From DATJHM01 sp035493895 (GTDB taxonomy: Bacteria; Chloroflexota; Ktedonobacteria; Ktedonobacterales; Ktedonobacteraceae), in NCBI GenBank assembly GCA_035493895.1, contig DATJHM010000131.1, positions 1 through 21,413 on the forward strand: 21,413 nt of DNA, given 5' to 3'. Shown one piece after another: positions 1 through 6,575 of this stretch (position 1 is its first letter; every line of letters begins with the position of its first letter). A model generated the notes under the pieces. The model searched no databases. It saw nothing but the letters and a program-made list of their open reading frames with translations, and was not told where the DNA came from. The position numbers were made by a program, and so were the translations under genes.

Positions 1-98
1 GGTTGATGCGTATTGATCGCGCTTCATGCCGATCCACGTCCCACCATCCGCATACCACCTGAAACCGTTGCCTGACCCCCCTCTTGTCCGTATATACC

Positions 99-128
99 TT
101 GACACGTATATACTCTGTAGAGTATACT
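99..128 (+). promoter_or_regulatory. Sigma-70-type promoter with ArsR-like operator dyad (copy 1)
   Basis: TTGACA at 99-104, an 18-nt spacer and TATACT at 123-128 form a near-consensus promoter. The spacer and -10 overlap an inverted repeat, TATACTC-TGTA-GAGTATA (109-126), with perfect 7-bp arms. A sister promoter lies at 900-929 before an intact ArsR gene. That this is the operator of an ArsR-family repressor is inferred from position and duplication. It would drive the relic at 135 and the VOC gene at 323. Confidence 0.7.
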
Positions 129-134
129 AAGCAA

Positions 135-326
135 GTGGAACATGCGTTCGGAATCATTGCGAAGCCGAGCCTCCCGGCAATATTGAGCCTCCCGATCTCG
201 TCACAACAATCAATTGGCGAGACCGGGCCTCAACTGCGTATGCCGCAGCCGACCGTGTCAAAATGCGAGACAAAGAAAAGACGACGCGGCCCAAACCGCG
301 AACATGACAAAGGAGAAACAAAATGA
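135..326 (+). pseudogene. Truncated ArsR-family regulator relic
   Basis: The frame opening at GTG 135 encodes a protein closely similar to the N-terminal half of the intact ArsR at 936-1250. Shared stretches include RLRMPQPTVSK-like residues of the recognition helix (relic: LRMPQPTVSK). Similarity stops right after that helix, and the frame continues as a charged, unrelated tail (CETKKRRRG...) to a TGA overlapping the VOC start. Conserved residues are also altered (EPNRRAIL becomes KPSLPAIL). The wing and dimerisation helices are missing, so it is unlikely to bind DNA. The retained promoter and its position suggest that a duplicated regulator-promoter unit was cut short when it became fused to the VOC gene. 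It could still be translated as a short leader peptide. Confidence 0.75.
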
Positions 327-715
327 AAATCAAATTGACTACCGTATACGTGGATGACCAGGACAAGGCCCTGCACTTCTATACAGAGGTCCTGGGCTTT
401 GCCAGAAAGGCCGATTTCAGTCAAGGCCCATTTCGCTGGCTAACCGTGGCCACGCCCGAGGAGCCGAACGGCACTGAGTTGCAGCTAGCGCTGAACGACA
501 ATCCCGCAGCCAAAGCGTATCAGCAAGCGATCTTTCAACAGGGTCAGCCCGCGATCATGTTCTACACCGACGACGTCAAGGGCGACTACGAGCGAATCAA
601 GGCCCGCGGTGCCGAGTTCACGATGCCGCCCACCGACGTGACAGGCTCGACCATTGCGATGCTGAACGACACCTGTGGCAACCTCATTCAGCTCGTCCAA
701 CTGGCACGCTATTAA
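323..715 (+). CDS. VOC family protein (glyoxalase/bleomycin-resistance/dioxygenase fold)
   Basis: The 130-residue product has the vicinal-oxygen-chelate layout: an N-terminal beta strand with KLTTVYVDDQDKALHFY, then YTEVLGF, a central ELQLAL strand, and a second module ending in DTCGNLIQLVQ. Length is normal for a single-chain VOC protein of two beta-alpha-beta-beta-beta units. Family members bind a metal and act in glyoxal or peroxide chemistry or drug sequestration; the substrate cannot be read here. The start is supported by AAGGAG at 310-315, seven bases upstream. Its ATG overlaps the stop of the ArsR relic, so it is probably transcribed from the ArsR-type promoter at 99-128 and may answer in trans to the intact ArsR at 936. 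A large hairpin follows six bases after the stop. Confidence 0.88.
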   Translation: MKIKLTTVYVDDQDKALHFYTEVLGFARKADFSQGPFRWLTVATPEEPNGTELQLALNDNPAAKAYQQAIFQQGQPAIMFYTDDVKGDYERIKARGAEFTMPPTDVTGSTIAMLNDTCGNLIQLVQLARY

Positions 716-720
716 GGTTG

Positions 721-795
721 GTGCCACTACCGGGTTTCTGTTGTACGGCAGTGCTCCCGGCGTGCTGCCGTACAACAGAAACCCGGTAGTGGCAC
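721..795. terminator. Perfect 31-bp inverted repeat (hairpin) after the VOC gene
   Basis: The arms 721-751 and 765-795 are exact reverse complements, with a 13-nt loop at 752-764. The hairpin starts five bases after the VOC stop codon. No T-tract follows either arm, so a classical intrinsic terminator is not shown. It may be a U-tract-independent terminator, an mRNA 3' end stabiliser, or a small palindromic mobile repeat. No target-site duplication was recognised. Confidence 0.6.
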
Positions 796-899
796 GGTGA
801 AGTGCAACACAACTGTGCCTGCGAACTCGCTCGCCCCTCTCACCCTTTATTACTCAGCCCTTGCAAAACTTTGACGGATACCCCTGGCCTGTATATACC

Positions 900-929
900 T
901 TGACACGCATATGCTCTGTGGAGTATGCT
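900..929 (+). promoter_or_regulatory. Sigma-70-type promoter with operator-like dyad (copy 2), leaderless start
   Basis: TTGACA at 900-905, an 18-nt spacer and TATGCT at 924-929. The same dyad as in copy 1 is present but less perfect (ATGCTC-TGTG-GAGTAT). The -10 box ends only six bases before the ATG at 936, so transcription would begin at or next to the start codon and the mRNA would be leaderless. Overlap of the dyad with the spacer and -10 fits autorepression by the ArsR protein. Confidence 0.65.
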
Positions 930-935
930 AAAAAA

Positions 936-1250
936 ATGGAATCTGTGTTCGAAATCATTGCGGAGCCGAACCGCCGCGCGATCTTGAGCCTCCTGGCATC
1001 GTCACAACAGTCGGTTGGCGAGATCGGGCGTCAACTGCGTATGCCGCAGCCGACTGTGTCCAAGCATCTGCGCGTACTGCGCGAAGCCGGTTTCGTGGAA
1101 TCCACGGTGGACGCACAACGCCGTCTCTACCGGCTGAAGCCTGAATCACTTCAGGAGGTGGATGCATGGCTGGCTCCGTTCCGTCGGTTCTGGTCCGCTC
1201 ACGTAGATGCCCTCGAACGCCACCTCGACCACATGGATCAATCGACATAA
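936..1250 (+). CDS. ArsR-family winged-helix transcriptional regulator
   Basis: The 104-residue protein is a compact ArsR/SmtB-type winged helix: EPNRRAILSLL (helix 1-2), SVGEIGRQLRMPQPTVSKHLRVLREAGFV (helix-turn-helix) and an RRLYRLKPESLQ wing. The ELCVCDL metal-binding motif of ArsR/SmtB is absent (QQSVGEIG instead), so it is not an evident metal sensor. The ATG at 936 is preferred to the upstream in-frame start at 861 because homology begins there and the promoter -10 ends six bases upstream. It sits 14 bases before an SRPBCC gene. ArsR-SRPBCC pairs are common in Actinobacteria and Chloroflexota, with the regulator controlling its partner and itself. Its duplicated relic lies at 135. Confidence 0.88.
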   Translation: MESVFEIIAEPNRRAILSLLASSQQSVGEIGRQLRMPQPTVSKHLRVLREAGFVESTVDAQRRLYRLKPESLQEVDAWLAPFRRFWSAHVDALERHLDHMDQST

Positions 1251-1264
1251 ACGCAAAGGAGAAG

Positions 1265-1849
1265 ATGGTGACCGATCGCGAACAGTACACACCGGGTACG
1301 GCCAGTGGGGCGCAAATACGAAAGGACGGAGAGGAGTGGACGCTCATTCTCGTCCGAGAACTGCACCACGCACCGGAAAAAGTCTGGCTGGCGCTTACCG
1401 ACCCGGCGCATCTGCGCGAGTGGGCTCCCTTTGAAGCCGATGGAAGCCTGGCTACGGCTGGAACCACGGTGAAGCTCACCACGGTGGGAGCGCCTGCGTC
1501 GCAGGTTTCCGAAACAAGCGTGACGCGCGCCGACGCTCCCAGGGTGCTTGAGTACAACTGGGGTGGCAACGATATCCGCTGGGAACTCGAAGCCTTTGCT
1601 GGCGGCACGCGCCTGACACTGTGGCACAACATCGATCGCCGCTTCATCTCCATGGGGGCTGCCGGATGGCACATTTGTTTCGATGTTCTGGATCACCTGC
1701 TCAGCGGAACTCCCCTCGGCCGCATCGTTGCTGGCGATGCGATGAAGTTCGGTTGGCCTCGGCTCAATGCGGAGTACGCCCGGCAATTCGCTATCGAAGC
1801 CCCGAACTGGCCACCCCAAACCGCCCAAAGCCCAGGCAATGACGGGTAA
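1265..1849 (+). CDS. SRPBCC (AHSA1-like START-fold) domain protein
   Basis: The 194-residue protein has the AHSA1/SRPBCC pattern: LVRELHHAPEKVWLALTDPAHLREWAPF near the N-terminus, then GTTVKLTTVG, RVLEYNWGGNDIRWELE and GGTRLTLWH strands, and a long C-terminal helix beginning WHICFDVLDHLL. The fold makes a deep hydrophobic pocket for a lipid, aromatic compound or partner protein; the ligand is unknown. AAAGGAG (1255-1261) four bases before the ATG sets the start, rather than the longer frame opening at 1166 inside the ArsR gene. It is co-transcribed with the ArsR gene just upstream and is the likely regulated output of that module. Confidence 0.87.
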   Translation: MVTDREQYTPGTASGAQIRKDGEEWTLILVRELHHAPEKVWLALTDPAHLREWAPFEADGSLATAGTTVKLTTVGAPASQVSETSVTRADAPRVLEYNWGGNDIRWELEAFAGGTRLTLWHNIDRRFISMGAAGWHICFDVLDHLLSGTPLGRIVAGDAMKFGWPRLNAEYARQFAIEAPNWPPQTAQSPGNDG

Positions 1850-2108
1850 ATGCCCTACGACGTTGAGCAGGTCCGGCCAGCAAACACGGACTTGAGCACT
1901 GGGACACATGTTCCTGGAAAAGCCGCTTCCCATCAGGTATACTCTTTCCATAACCCGTAAATCGTACTCCTCATCTTTAACTTGCTAAACCGTTCGTATG
2001 CGGAAAACGGATACACCACCTATTTTGAACACTCACCGGATAAGGATTGCCAACTGGATACCTGAGTAGCTGTATATGTCATATGTTCTTCTGAATAGGA
2101 GGCTTGCC

Positions 2109-2447
2109 ATGGCTCAGGAACAACCAATTGTTATCACAGCGAACACTGTTGATCTTCCCCCGGTAACCCTGTCTGATGTTAGCGTAGATGAAATTGGACG
2201 CGTGACTATCGCCAATAGTGCTTTTGGCGAAGCTCTTCGTTCCTATTTGCACGATCCCAGGCCTCTGCTGACAACAAAGCAGAAGCTGGTTGTGGCGGAT
2301 GCGAATGGTACGGATCAGCCGACTCCTCAGCCTCCACAACCTGAGCCAACTCCACAACCTGCGCCAGCTCCACAACCTGCGCCAGCTCCGCAACCTTCGC
2401 AACCTGCTCCTGGTCCTAAGAACGGGATATGTGGGTCAGGATGTTAA
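2109..2447 (+). CDS. Putative RiPP precursor peptide (Pro-rich spacer, C-terminal GICGSGC)
   Basis: The 112-residue protein has three parts. Residues 1-65 are a folded-looking leader (VITANTVDLPPVTL, then VDEIGRVTIANSAFGEALRSYL). Residues 70-104 are Pro/Gln/Ala-rich, with four PQPxPx hexapeptide repeats. Residues 105-112 are NGICGSGC, with Cys108 and Cys112. AGGAGG at 2097-2102, six bases upstream, fixes the ATG at 2109; the longer frame from 2076 lacks such a site. No signal peptide is seen. The stop overlaps the start region of a radical SAM gene, so the two are probably translationally coupled. A short leader-bearing protein with a tiny Cys/Gly-rich tail next to a radical SAM enzyme is the usual layout of a ribosomally made, post-translationally modified peptide. 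The class is not recognised; thioether or carbon-carbon crosslinks at the tail are an inference. Confidence 0.65.
   Translation: MAQEQPIVITANTVDLPPVTLSDVSVDEIGRVTIANSAFGEALRSYLHDPRPLLTTKQKLVVADANGTDQPTPQPPQPEPTPQPAPAPQPAPAPQPSQPAPGPKNGICGSGC
2334..2405 (+). repeat. Four tandem 18-bp repeats in the precursor gene
   Basis: Four consecutive 18-bp units (2334-2351, 2352-2369, 2370-2387, 2388-2405) follow the pattern CCACAACCTGCGCCAGCT. The second and third are identical, the first differs at two positions, and the fourth is more diverged. They encode the hexapeptide repeats PQPEPT, PQPAPA, PQPAPA and PQPSQP. The array probably changes length by slippage and acts as a flexible spacer between leader and C-terminal tail. 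Confidence 0.85.
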
Positions 2448-3475
2448 AGCGTGTTCATATTCAAACAGACAAGCTAGCAGCAGCATTTGACCCTGGCAAT
2501 CTTAACCTGATCCTCTTGCCAACTGAGAAGTGCAACTTTCGTTGTACATACTGCTACGAGGACTTCAAAACTGGCAGGATGCGCCCGGCGGTAATTGCTG
2601 CCGTCAAGAACTTCATTCAACGCCGCGCTCCAGACCTCCATAGTCTTGAAATCGGCTGGTTTGGTGGAGAGCCGCTGATCGCGAAGCCGGTCATCTATGA
2701 GATTTCTCAGCATATTCTCGATGTTATCGAACAATCGTCCCACTCTTTTGCGTACCAGGCGAACATCACAACAAACGGTTATTATCTCGATGAGCCTACA
2801 GTACAGCAATTAGTGGCACTCGGCATCAATTTCTTCCAGATTTCCCTGGATGGATATCAGGAAATGCATGATCGCACCCGTGTAAAGGCCGATGGTTCTG
2901 GGTCGTTTTCTACCATATGGTCAAATTTACTCGCCATTCGTGAGAGCAATTTGTCTCTGACGATTATGCTCAGAGTCCATTTCTCACCGGAAAACTTCCA
3001 GGAACTAGACCGGTTAATCGAAGCTATTAATCATGAGTTTGCAGATGATCGTCGCTTTACTGTCTACTTCAAGTCTATTGAGCGTCTGGGGGGACCACAT
3101 GATTCCACCATTCGTCGCTTCTCCTATCGTCTCACCACTGAGGTGAAACGTGTACTCGAGAGCAAACTGAAGTATGAGATGCAGATCTATCGCAACCCGG
3201 AGGAGCAACCCTATATTTGTTACGCGTCTAAGCCGAACTCGTTTATCTTTCGCGCGAATGGCGATGTGGCAAAATGCACTGTAGCCCTGTCCGATGAACG
3301 CAATAGAATAGGGGAACTCCAGCAAGATGGGACTATCCATATCGACCAACCAAAACTGCGCCCGTGGATCAGAGGGTTCGCGTCACTCAATGAGCAAGAA
3401 CTTGCCTGTCCCTACCGCGGGATGAACGGGACAGTAAAGGGGGGTGAAGACAGAGAAGACGTTCTGCCAGGTTAA
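2429..3475 (+). CDS. Radical SAM enzyme with reduced SPASM/twitch region, probable RiPP maturase
   Basis: The 348-residue frame carries the radical SAM cluster motif CNFRCTYCY (Cys35, Cys39, Cys42), the SAM-binding GWFGGEP (76-82), and later barrel elements (NITTNGYYL, FQISLDG). The C-terminal part shows the SPASM hallmark Gx4C (Gly278-Cys283) preceded by Cys264, and a single ACP at 326-328 (Cys327). The usual CX2CX5CX3C block is absent, so at most one auxiliary iron-sulfur cluster is expected. Such enzymes install thioether or C-C crosslinks on peptides. ATG 2429 is the longest start; ATG 2441, which overlaps the precursor stop as ATGTTAA, is equally plausible. The C-terminal tail after residue 333 (VKGGEDREDVLPG) follows a G6 run and looks unstructured. 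Partner: the precursor at 2109. Confidence 0.85.
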   Translation: MWVRMLKRVHIQTDKLAAAFDPGNLNLILLPTEKCNFRCTYCYEDFKTGRMRPAVIAAVKNFIQRRAPDLHSLEIGWFGGEPLIAKPVIYEISQHILDVIEQSSHSFAYQANITTNGYYLDEPTVQQLVALGINFFQISLDGYQEMHDRTRVKADGSGSFSTIWSNLLAIRESNLSLTIMLRVHFSPENFQELDRLIEAINHEFADDRRFTVYFKSIERLGGPHDSTIRRFSYRLTTEVKRVLESKLKYEMQIYRNPEEQPYICYASKPNSFIFRANGDVAKCTVALSDERNRIGELQQDGTIHIDQPKLRPWIRGFASLNEQELACPYRGMNGTVKGGEDREDVLPG

Positions 3476-3509
3476 CATAAGGCTGAGATATGTACACAAA
3501 CAGGTCATA

Positions 3510-3552
3510 GGGAGAAGCGAGCTTGCTCTTCCCGCACAAGCCCGCTTCTCCC
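3510..3552. terminator. Hairpin between convergent radical SAM and hydrolase genes
   Basis: The arms 3510-3525 (GGGAGAAGCGAGCTTG) and 3537-3552 pair at 15 of 16 positions around an 11-nt loop. The hairpin lies 34 bases after the radical SAM stop and six bases beyond the stop end of the convergent hydrolase gene. It would form in either transcript, so it probably serves both. No T-tract is present on either side. Confidence 0.6.
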
Positions 3553-3557
3553 CTGCA

Positions 3558-4421
3558 TCAGCGCGCCAGCCAGCTCACGATGGTGCGCGTGACGAGATCG
3601 GCGGCATCATGTTGCACAAAGTGACCGGCATGGGGAACGGTGAGCAGCGTCCAGTCGTTCTCCACCCATTCCCAGGTATTGTTCAGGGCTCCGGGCAACA
3701 GATAGCGATCTTGCAACCCATGAATCTGCAAAACCGACGCCTGCACTTTCACGACTGGCGAAGTGCTCTCCTGATACGGCGGGCGAGGATAGTTCTGTTT
3801 GTAGAAGTGCAGCATGGCCTCGAAATCTGAGCGCCGAAAAGCTTCTCTATACTGTTCTCGGGCGACGGGGTCCTGTACCCAGGCGCTGAGCGATTCCGCT
3901 GAGAGTTGCTTGTGCGCTCCCTCTTGCTGGAAATTACGTGCGTAGGCGCTGTTCTCCTGCTGTTGCGGATTATGTGCCAGTTCGTGTGCCATGCCGCTGG
4001 GATGGGGCAGGTTGAGAATGATCAGGCGCTCCGTCAGGTCCGGAAAGTGCATTGCGAACTGCCAGGAGATCGCTCCACCCCAATCGTGACCGACGACGAT
4101 GGCTTTGTCTCTCCCAAGATGACGAATGACGGCCTGAACATCTCCTACCAGGTGGCGCATCGCATAGTGCTCACCCCCCTGCGGCTTATCGCTCAGATTA
4201 TAGCCACGCAGATCGAGCGCGACGACCTGGAATTGCGGAGCCAGCGCGACCATCTGGTTGCGCCACGTATACCAGAAGTCGGGAAAGCCGTGGATCATGA
4301 CGATCAATGGCCCTTCACCAATACTGGCATAGTGGATTTTTACGCCTTGATTATCTGCATAACCATCGGTTACGTACTTGTCGATATCATCAGGAACAAT
4401 CGAAGAAAACGCGCTCTGCAT
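3558..4421 (-). CDS. Alpha/beta hydrolase, epoxide hydrolase/haloalkane dehalogenase-like
   Basis: The 287-residue protein has the ordered motifs of Asp-nucleophile alpha/beta hydrolases: HGFPDFW (44-50, oxyanion hole), GHDWGG (111-116, nucleophile Asp113), HGLQDRYL (acid Asp238) and PHAGHFV (His267). Asp at the nucleophile position, with HGFP, points to a soluble epoxide hydrolase or a related dehalogenase rather than a Ser esterase. It is likely cytoplasmic; no signal peptide is seen. The start at 4421 is chosen because AAAGGA lies just upstream; a longer frame to 4463 adds only a basic stretch (RSRRRKRCERKRE). Upstream on the minus strand a TATAAT box (plus coordinates 4508-4513) is visible, but without a good -35. 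Its substrate cannot be inferred from the neighbours. Confidence 0.88.
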   Translation of the reverse strand: MQSAFSSIVPDDIDKYVTDGYADNQGVKIHYASIGEGPLIVMIHGFPDFWYTWRNQMVALAPQFQVVALDLRGYNLSDKPQGGEHYAMRHLVGDVQAVIRHLGRDKAIVVGHDWGGAISWQFAMHFPDLTERLIILNLPHPSGMAHELAHNPQQQENSAYARNFQQEGAHKQLSAESLSAWVQDPVAREQYREAFRRSDFEAMLHFYKQNYPRPPYQESTSPVVKVQASVLQIHGLQDRYLLPGALNNTWEWVENDWTLLTVPHAGHFVQHDAADLVTRTIVSWLAR

Positions 4422-4571
4422 CTCTCTTTTCCTTTCACATCTTTTCCGCCTCCTGGATCGCACACCCTCCGTCTTGAGGATGTTCCAGAAGACGATGTTA
4501 CCCAGGCATTATAACATCGCAGATCGGAGCGCTAGATGAGCCATGCATTGAAGAGGTGATCTATCGAGAGG

Positions 4572-4991
4572 TCAACCCATAATGGCCCTATGGGCCACAA
4601 TCTGAATAGGATGCCCCTCCGGGTCGGCGACCCAGGCGCAACGCAGGGATTGAAGAAAATCGTGTGGCGGACTCAGGCTTACCACGCCCCTTTCCAGCAA
4701 GGCCGTATACGCCTTGTCAGTGTCGTTTGTCCAGACGACGAGCTCTGCGCCAGGGAGGCCAGGGTTCAAGGACAGCCCGTGATCAGCCGCTGCTGCCTCA
4801 ATGGAGGCAATGCCCAAAGTAAACTGGCCCAGGCGCATCTCCACATGAACGGGCGTCCCCTCCTTGGGAGTGCGGAACGTCTCGGTGAAGCCCAGGAGGT
4901 CAGTATAGAAGCGCACCTCTTGCACAACATCGCGAACGTAGAGGTTAAGCGCTGGATTATGGAAAGCGAACTTTTTCTCATCAGCAGCCAT
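4572..4991 (-). CDS. VOC family protein (glyoxalase-like)
   Basis: The 139-residue protein fits the VOC fold: LNLYVRDVVQEVRFYTDLLGFTETFRTP, then HVEMRLGQFTLGIAS, a second module TDKAYTALLERGVVSLSPP, and the ending AWVADPEGHPIQIVAH. The DPEGHPIQI motif, with a late Glu, is typical of members related to glyoxalase I and fosfomycin or bleomycin resistance proteins. Activity and substrate are not determined. Two starts compete: GTG 4997 and ATG 4991, both behind AAGGAAGG; ATG is chosen here. It is unrelated in detail to the VOC protein at 323, so it is not a recent duplicate. Confidence 0.85.
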   Translation of the reverse strand: MAADEKKFAFHNPALNLYVRDVVQEVRFYTDLLGFTETFRTPKEGTPVHVEMRLGQFTLGIASIEAAAADHGLSLNPGLPGAELVVWTNDTDKAYTALLERGVVSLSPPHDFLQSLRCAWVADPEGHPIQIVAHRAIMG

Positions 4992-5044
4992 TTGCACAGA
5001 ACCTTCCTTAATTGCGTACCACGAAAAAACAGACTCTTTCCGCT

Positions 5045-5074
5045 ATCCTACCACACGTATTGTTATTAGATCAA
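5045..5074 (-). promoter_or_regulatory. Candidate promoter of the VOC gene at 4572
   Basis: Read on the minus strand, TTGATC (5069-5074), an 18-nt spacer and TAGGAT (5045-5050) lie about 50 bases upstream of the VOC start. Both boxes depart from consensus, so this is only a candidate. The rest of 4998-5252 holds nothing else that is clear. Confidence 0.35.
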
Positions 5075-5252
5075 GAGTTCTACTCTTCTTCCTCCGGGTA
5101 TATTTCATTCTCTGCAAGAGAGCCAATTCAGAGAGGATGTGAAAGCTCTGGAAGGCGGCCATACCCAGGTTGAATCTGCAATGAAGAGCTTATCCCCAAA
5201 GTTGTGTCAGAGCCAGATATTACTTCGAGGTACACTCATCCAGCTTGAACGC

Positions 5253-5885
5253 TCAAATCGGCGATGAGTTTCCCGCCATTGCACTCGCTTTCCTTCCGAC
5301 TGTGATCAAAACTCTGCCAGAGACGACTGTTTGCTGCTGAAGCACATCCAATCCTGCCTGCTGGAACAGCTTGCTAACCTGAGCAGAACTCCGAAAGTGC
5401 GACCGGGGAAGAAGACGCAAGAGCCATCCAGGCAACAACGCATCAGCCAGCAAGCAATATCCCCCCGGCCGAAGCACACGCGTCATCTCCCGCAATCCTG
5501 CCCCCTGCTCACTCCAATGGTGAAAGGAGAAGGTACTCATTGCCACATCAACCGCCGCATCAGCGAGAGGAAGCGCTTCAACAAAGCCTGTCTCAAAAGT
5601 GGCGGAGGGCGTCAACTGTCGTGCGACTTCAAGCATGCCAGCAGTAGGATCTATTCCTCGCACATCAGCATCCGGCCAGCGTTCATGCACGAGCCGCAAC
5701 AATCGCCCCGTTCCACAGCCCACATCGAGCACGACGCTCGGCGCGGTGAGAAGATAGTGTTCCATCAACTCCAACACAGCCTGCTGGGCGGGTGCCAAAA
5801 AGCGCGGCTGAAGCCACGAACGTTCGTAGCTCGATGAGCGGCGCTGGAAATGCGCAAGAGCGTTCCTCTTCGAGGGGGTAACCAT
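5253..5885 (-). CDS. Class I SAM-dependent methyltransferase
   Basis: The 210-residue protein has the Rossmann methyltransferase motifs: VVLDVGCGTG (51-60, SAM glycine loop), VRGIDPTAGML (acidic loop after beta 2), FVEALPLADAAVDVAMSTFSFHHW (motif IV region) and REMTRVLRPGGYCLLAD (post-motif). This places it in the UbiE/methyltransferase-11 type group, which acts on small molecules; the acceptor is unknown. ATG 5885 is used because GGAGA sits seven bases upstream; the longer frame to 5933 runs through the operator. It is the gene directly downstream of a TetR regulator on the same strand, with a TetR-like palindrome 20 bases before its start, so it is probably that regulator's target. Confidence 0.87.
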   Translation of the reverse strand: MVTPSKRNALAHFQRRSSSYERSWLQPRFLAPAQQAVLELMEHYLLTAPSVVLDVGCGTGRLLRLVHERWPDADVRGIDPTAGMLEVARQLTPSATFETGFVEALPLADAAVDVAMSTFSFHHWSEQGAGLREMTRVLRPGGYCLLADALLPGWLLRLLPRSHFRSSAQVSKLFQQAGLDVLQQQTVVSGRVLITVGRKASAMAGNSSPI

Positions 5886-5904
5886 AACAAGTCTCCTTTT
5901 TTCG

Positions 5905-5922
5905 ATTGACCAGTCAGTCAAT
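5905..5922. promoter_or_regulatory. TetR operator candidate upstream of the methyltransferase
   Basis: The palindrome ATTGAC-CAGTCA-GTCAAT has perfect 6-bp arms and lies between the TetR gene end and the methyltransferase start. Its minus-strand reading, ATTGACTGACTGGTCAA, matches the site upstream of the TetR gene (6554-6570) at its first nine bases and most of the rest. Two copies of one motif flanking a TetR gene support operator function. Confidence 0.6.
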
Positions 5923-5939
5923 ACTATGAGCAAAAAAAT

Positions 5940-6533
5940 TTAGCGCACCTGGAACAGATGCAGCATCGTCTCTGGCTCGAGCTGGTATTGATCCAAATGC
6001 AATGTCTTGTTCGAGAAGATTCCTTGAATACATGAGAGCAAGAGCGTAGCCAACTGGCCTGGATCGCCCGCGATAATCTCGCCATTGCGCTGGCCTTCGC
6101 GTAGCAATTCGCACATCAGCGCAAGCAGCATTGGCGACCTCTGCAAAACCAGCTCACGAACATCAGGCGGCACAGCTTCATTGATCGCGGCCTGCTGCAC
6201 AATAAGCATGTCATCAGAAGAATCCCTGGCCCCCTCGATCATTTCGTTGATGAGCCAGCGAAGCCGTTCAATAACGGTCCCTTCGCGTGCCTGAGCCCCG
6301 CGGAGGAGCCGTTCGGTGCCTTGCATCGCACGTGTGACCAGTTGCCTGAAGATCTCTTCTTTACTTGCGAAATAGTGATAGGCCAGCCCATGGCTCACAT
6401 GTGCTACCGCCGCGATATCCGCGATGGTGGTCGCCGTCAGCCCCTTACGCGCAAACACATGTGCTGCCGCACGCAAAAGGTGTTCCTGGCGCTCGTCGCG
6501 GATGCGTTGATTCTCAGCAGATAGACGTGGCAT
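5940..6533 (-). CDS. TetR/AcrR-family transcriptional regulator
   Basis: The 197-residue protein begins with a TetR N-terminal DNA-binding domain: RDERQEHLLRAAAHVFARKGLTATTIADIAAVAHVSHGLAYHYFASKEEIFRQLV (about residues 12-66), including the conserved YHYFASKEE. The rest is a helical ligand-binding and dimerisation domain of ordinary length. Ligand unknown. A near-consensus promoter and an operator-like palindrome lie immediately upstream, so autorepression is likely. The downstream methyltransferase has a matching site. TetR proteins often control detoxification or export; here the only adjacent candidate target is the methyltransferase. Confidence 0.9.
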   Translation of the reverse strand: MPRLSAENQRIRDERQEHLLRAAAHVFARKGLTATTIADIAAVAHVSHGLAYHYFASKEEIFRQLVTRAMQGTERLLRGAQAREGTVIERLRWLINEMIEGARDSSDDMLIVQQAAINEAVPPDVRELVLQRSPMLLALMCELLREGQRNGEIIAGDPGQLATLLLSCIQGIFSNKTLHLDQYQLEPETMLHLFQVR

Positions 6534-6553
6534 GCTCGCTCTCCGTTTTTTTG

Positions 6554-6570
6554 ATTGACTGATTATTCAA
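6554..6570. promoter_or_regulatory. TetR operator candidate overlapping the TetR start site
   Basis: ATTGACTGATTATTCAA shows the TTGA...TCAA dyad and lies just downstream of the -10 box of the TetR promoter, about 20 bases before the TetR start codon. It resembles the palindrome at 5905-5922. Binding here would block transcription start. Confidence 0.6.
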
Positions 6571-6575
6571 CGTCT

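Noticed and set aside
955..1951. Long minus-strand frames opposite the ArsR and SRPBCC genes
   Set aside because: The plus-strand genes have clear family motifs and ribosome sites; the antisense products show none.
1850..2108. Promoter of the RiPP locus
   Set aside because: TATACT at about 1937 and TTGCCA at 2047 were seen, but neither has a partner box at proper spacing, so no promoter is called in this 259-bp gap.
3438..3830. Possible frameshift at the G6 run extending the radical SAM protein
   Set aside because: Dropping one G opens a frame that runs through the gene-end hairpin and deep into the antisense of the hydrolase gene, without a sensible end or extra SPASM motif.
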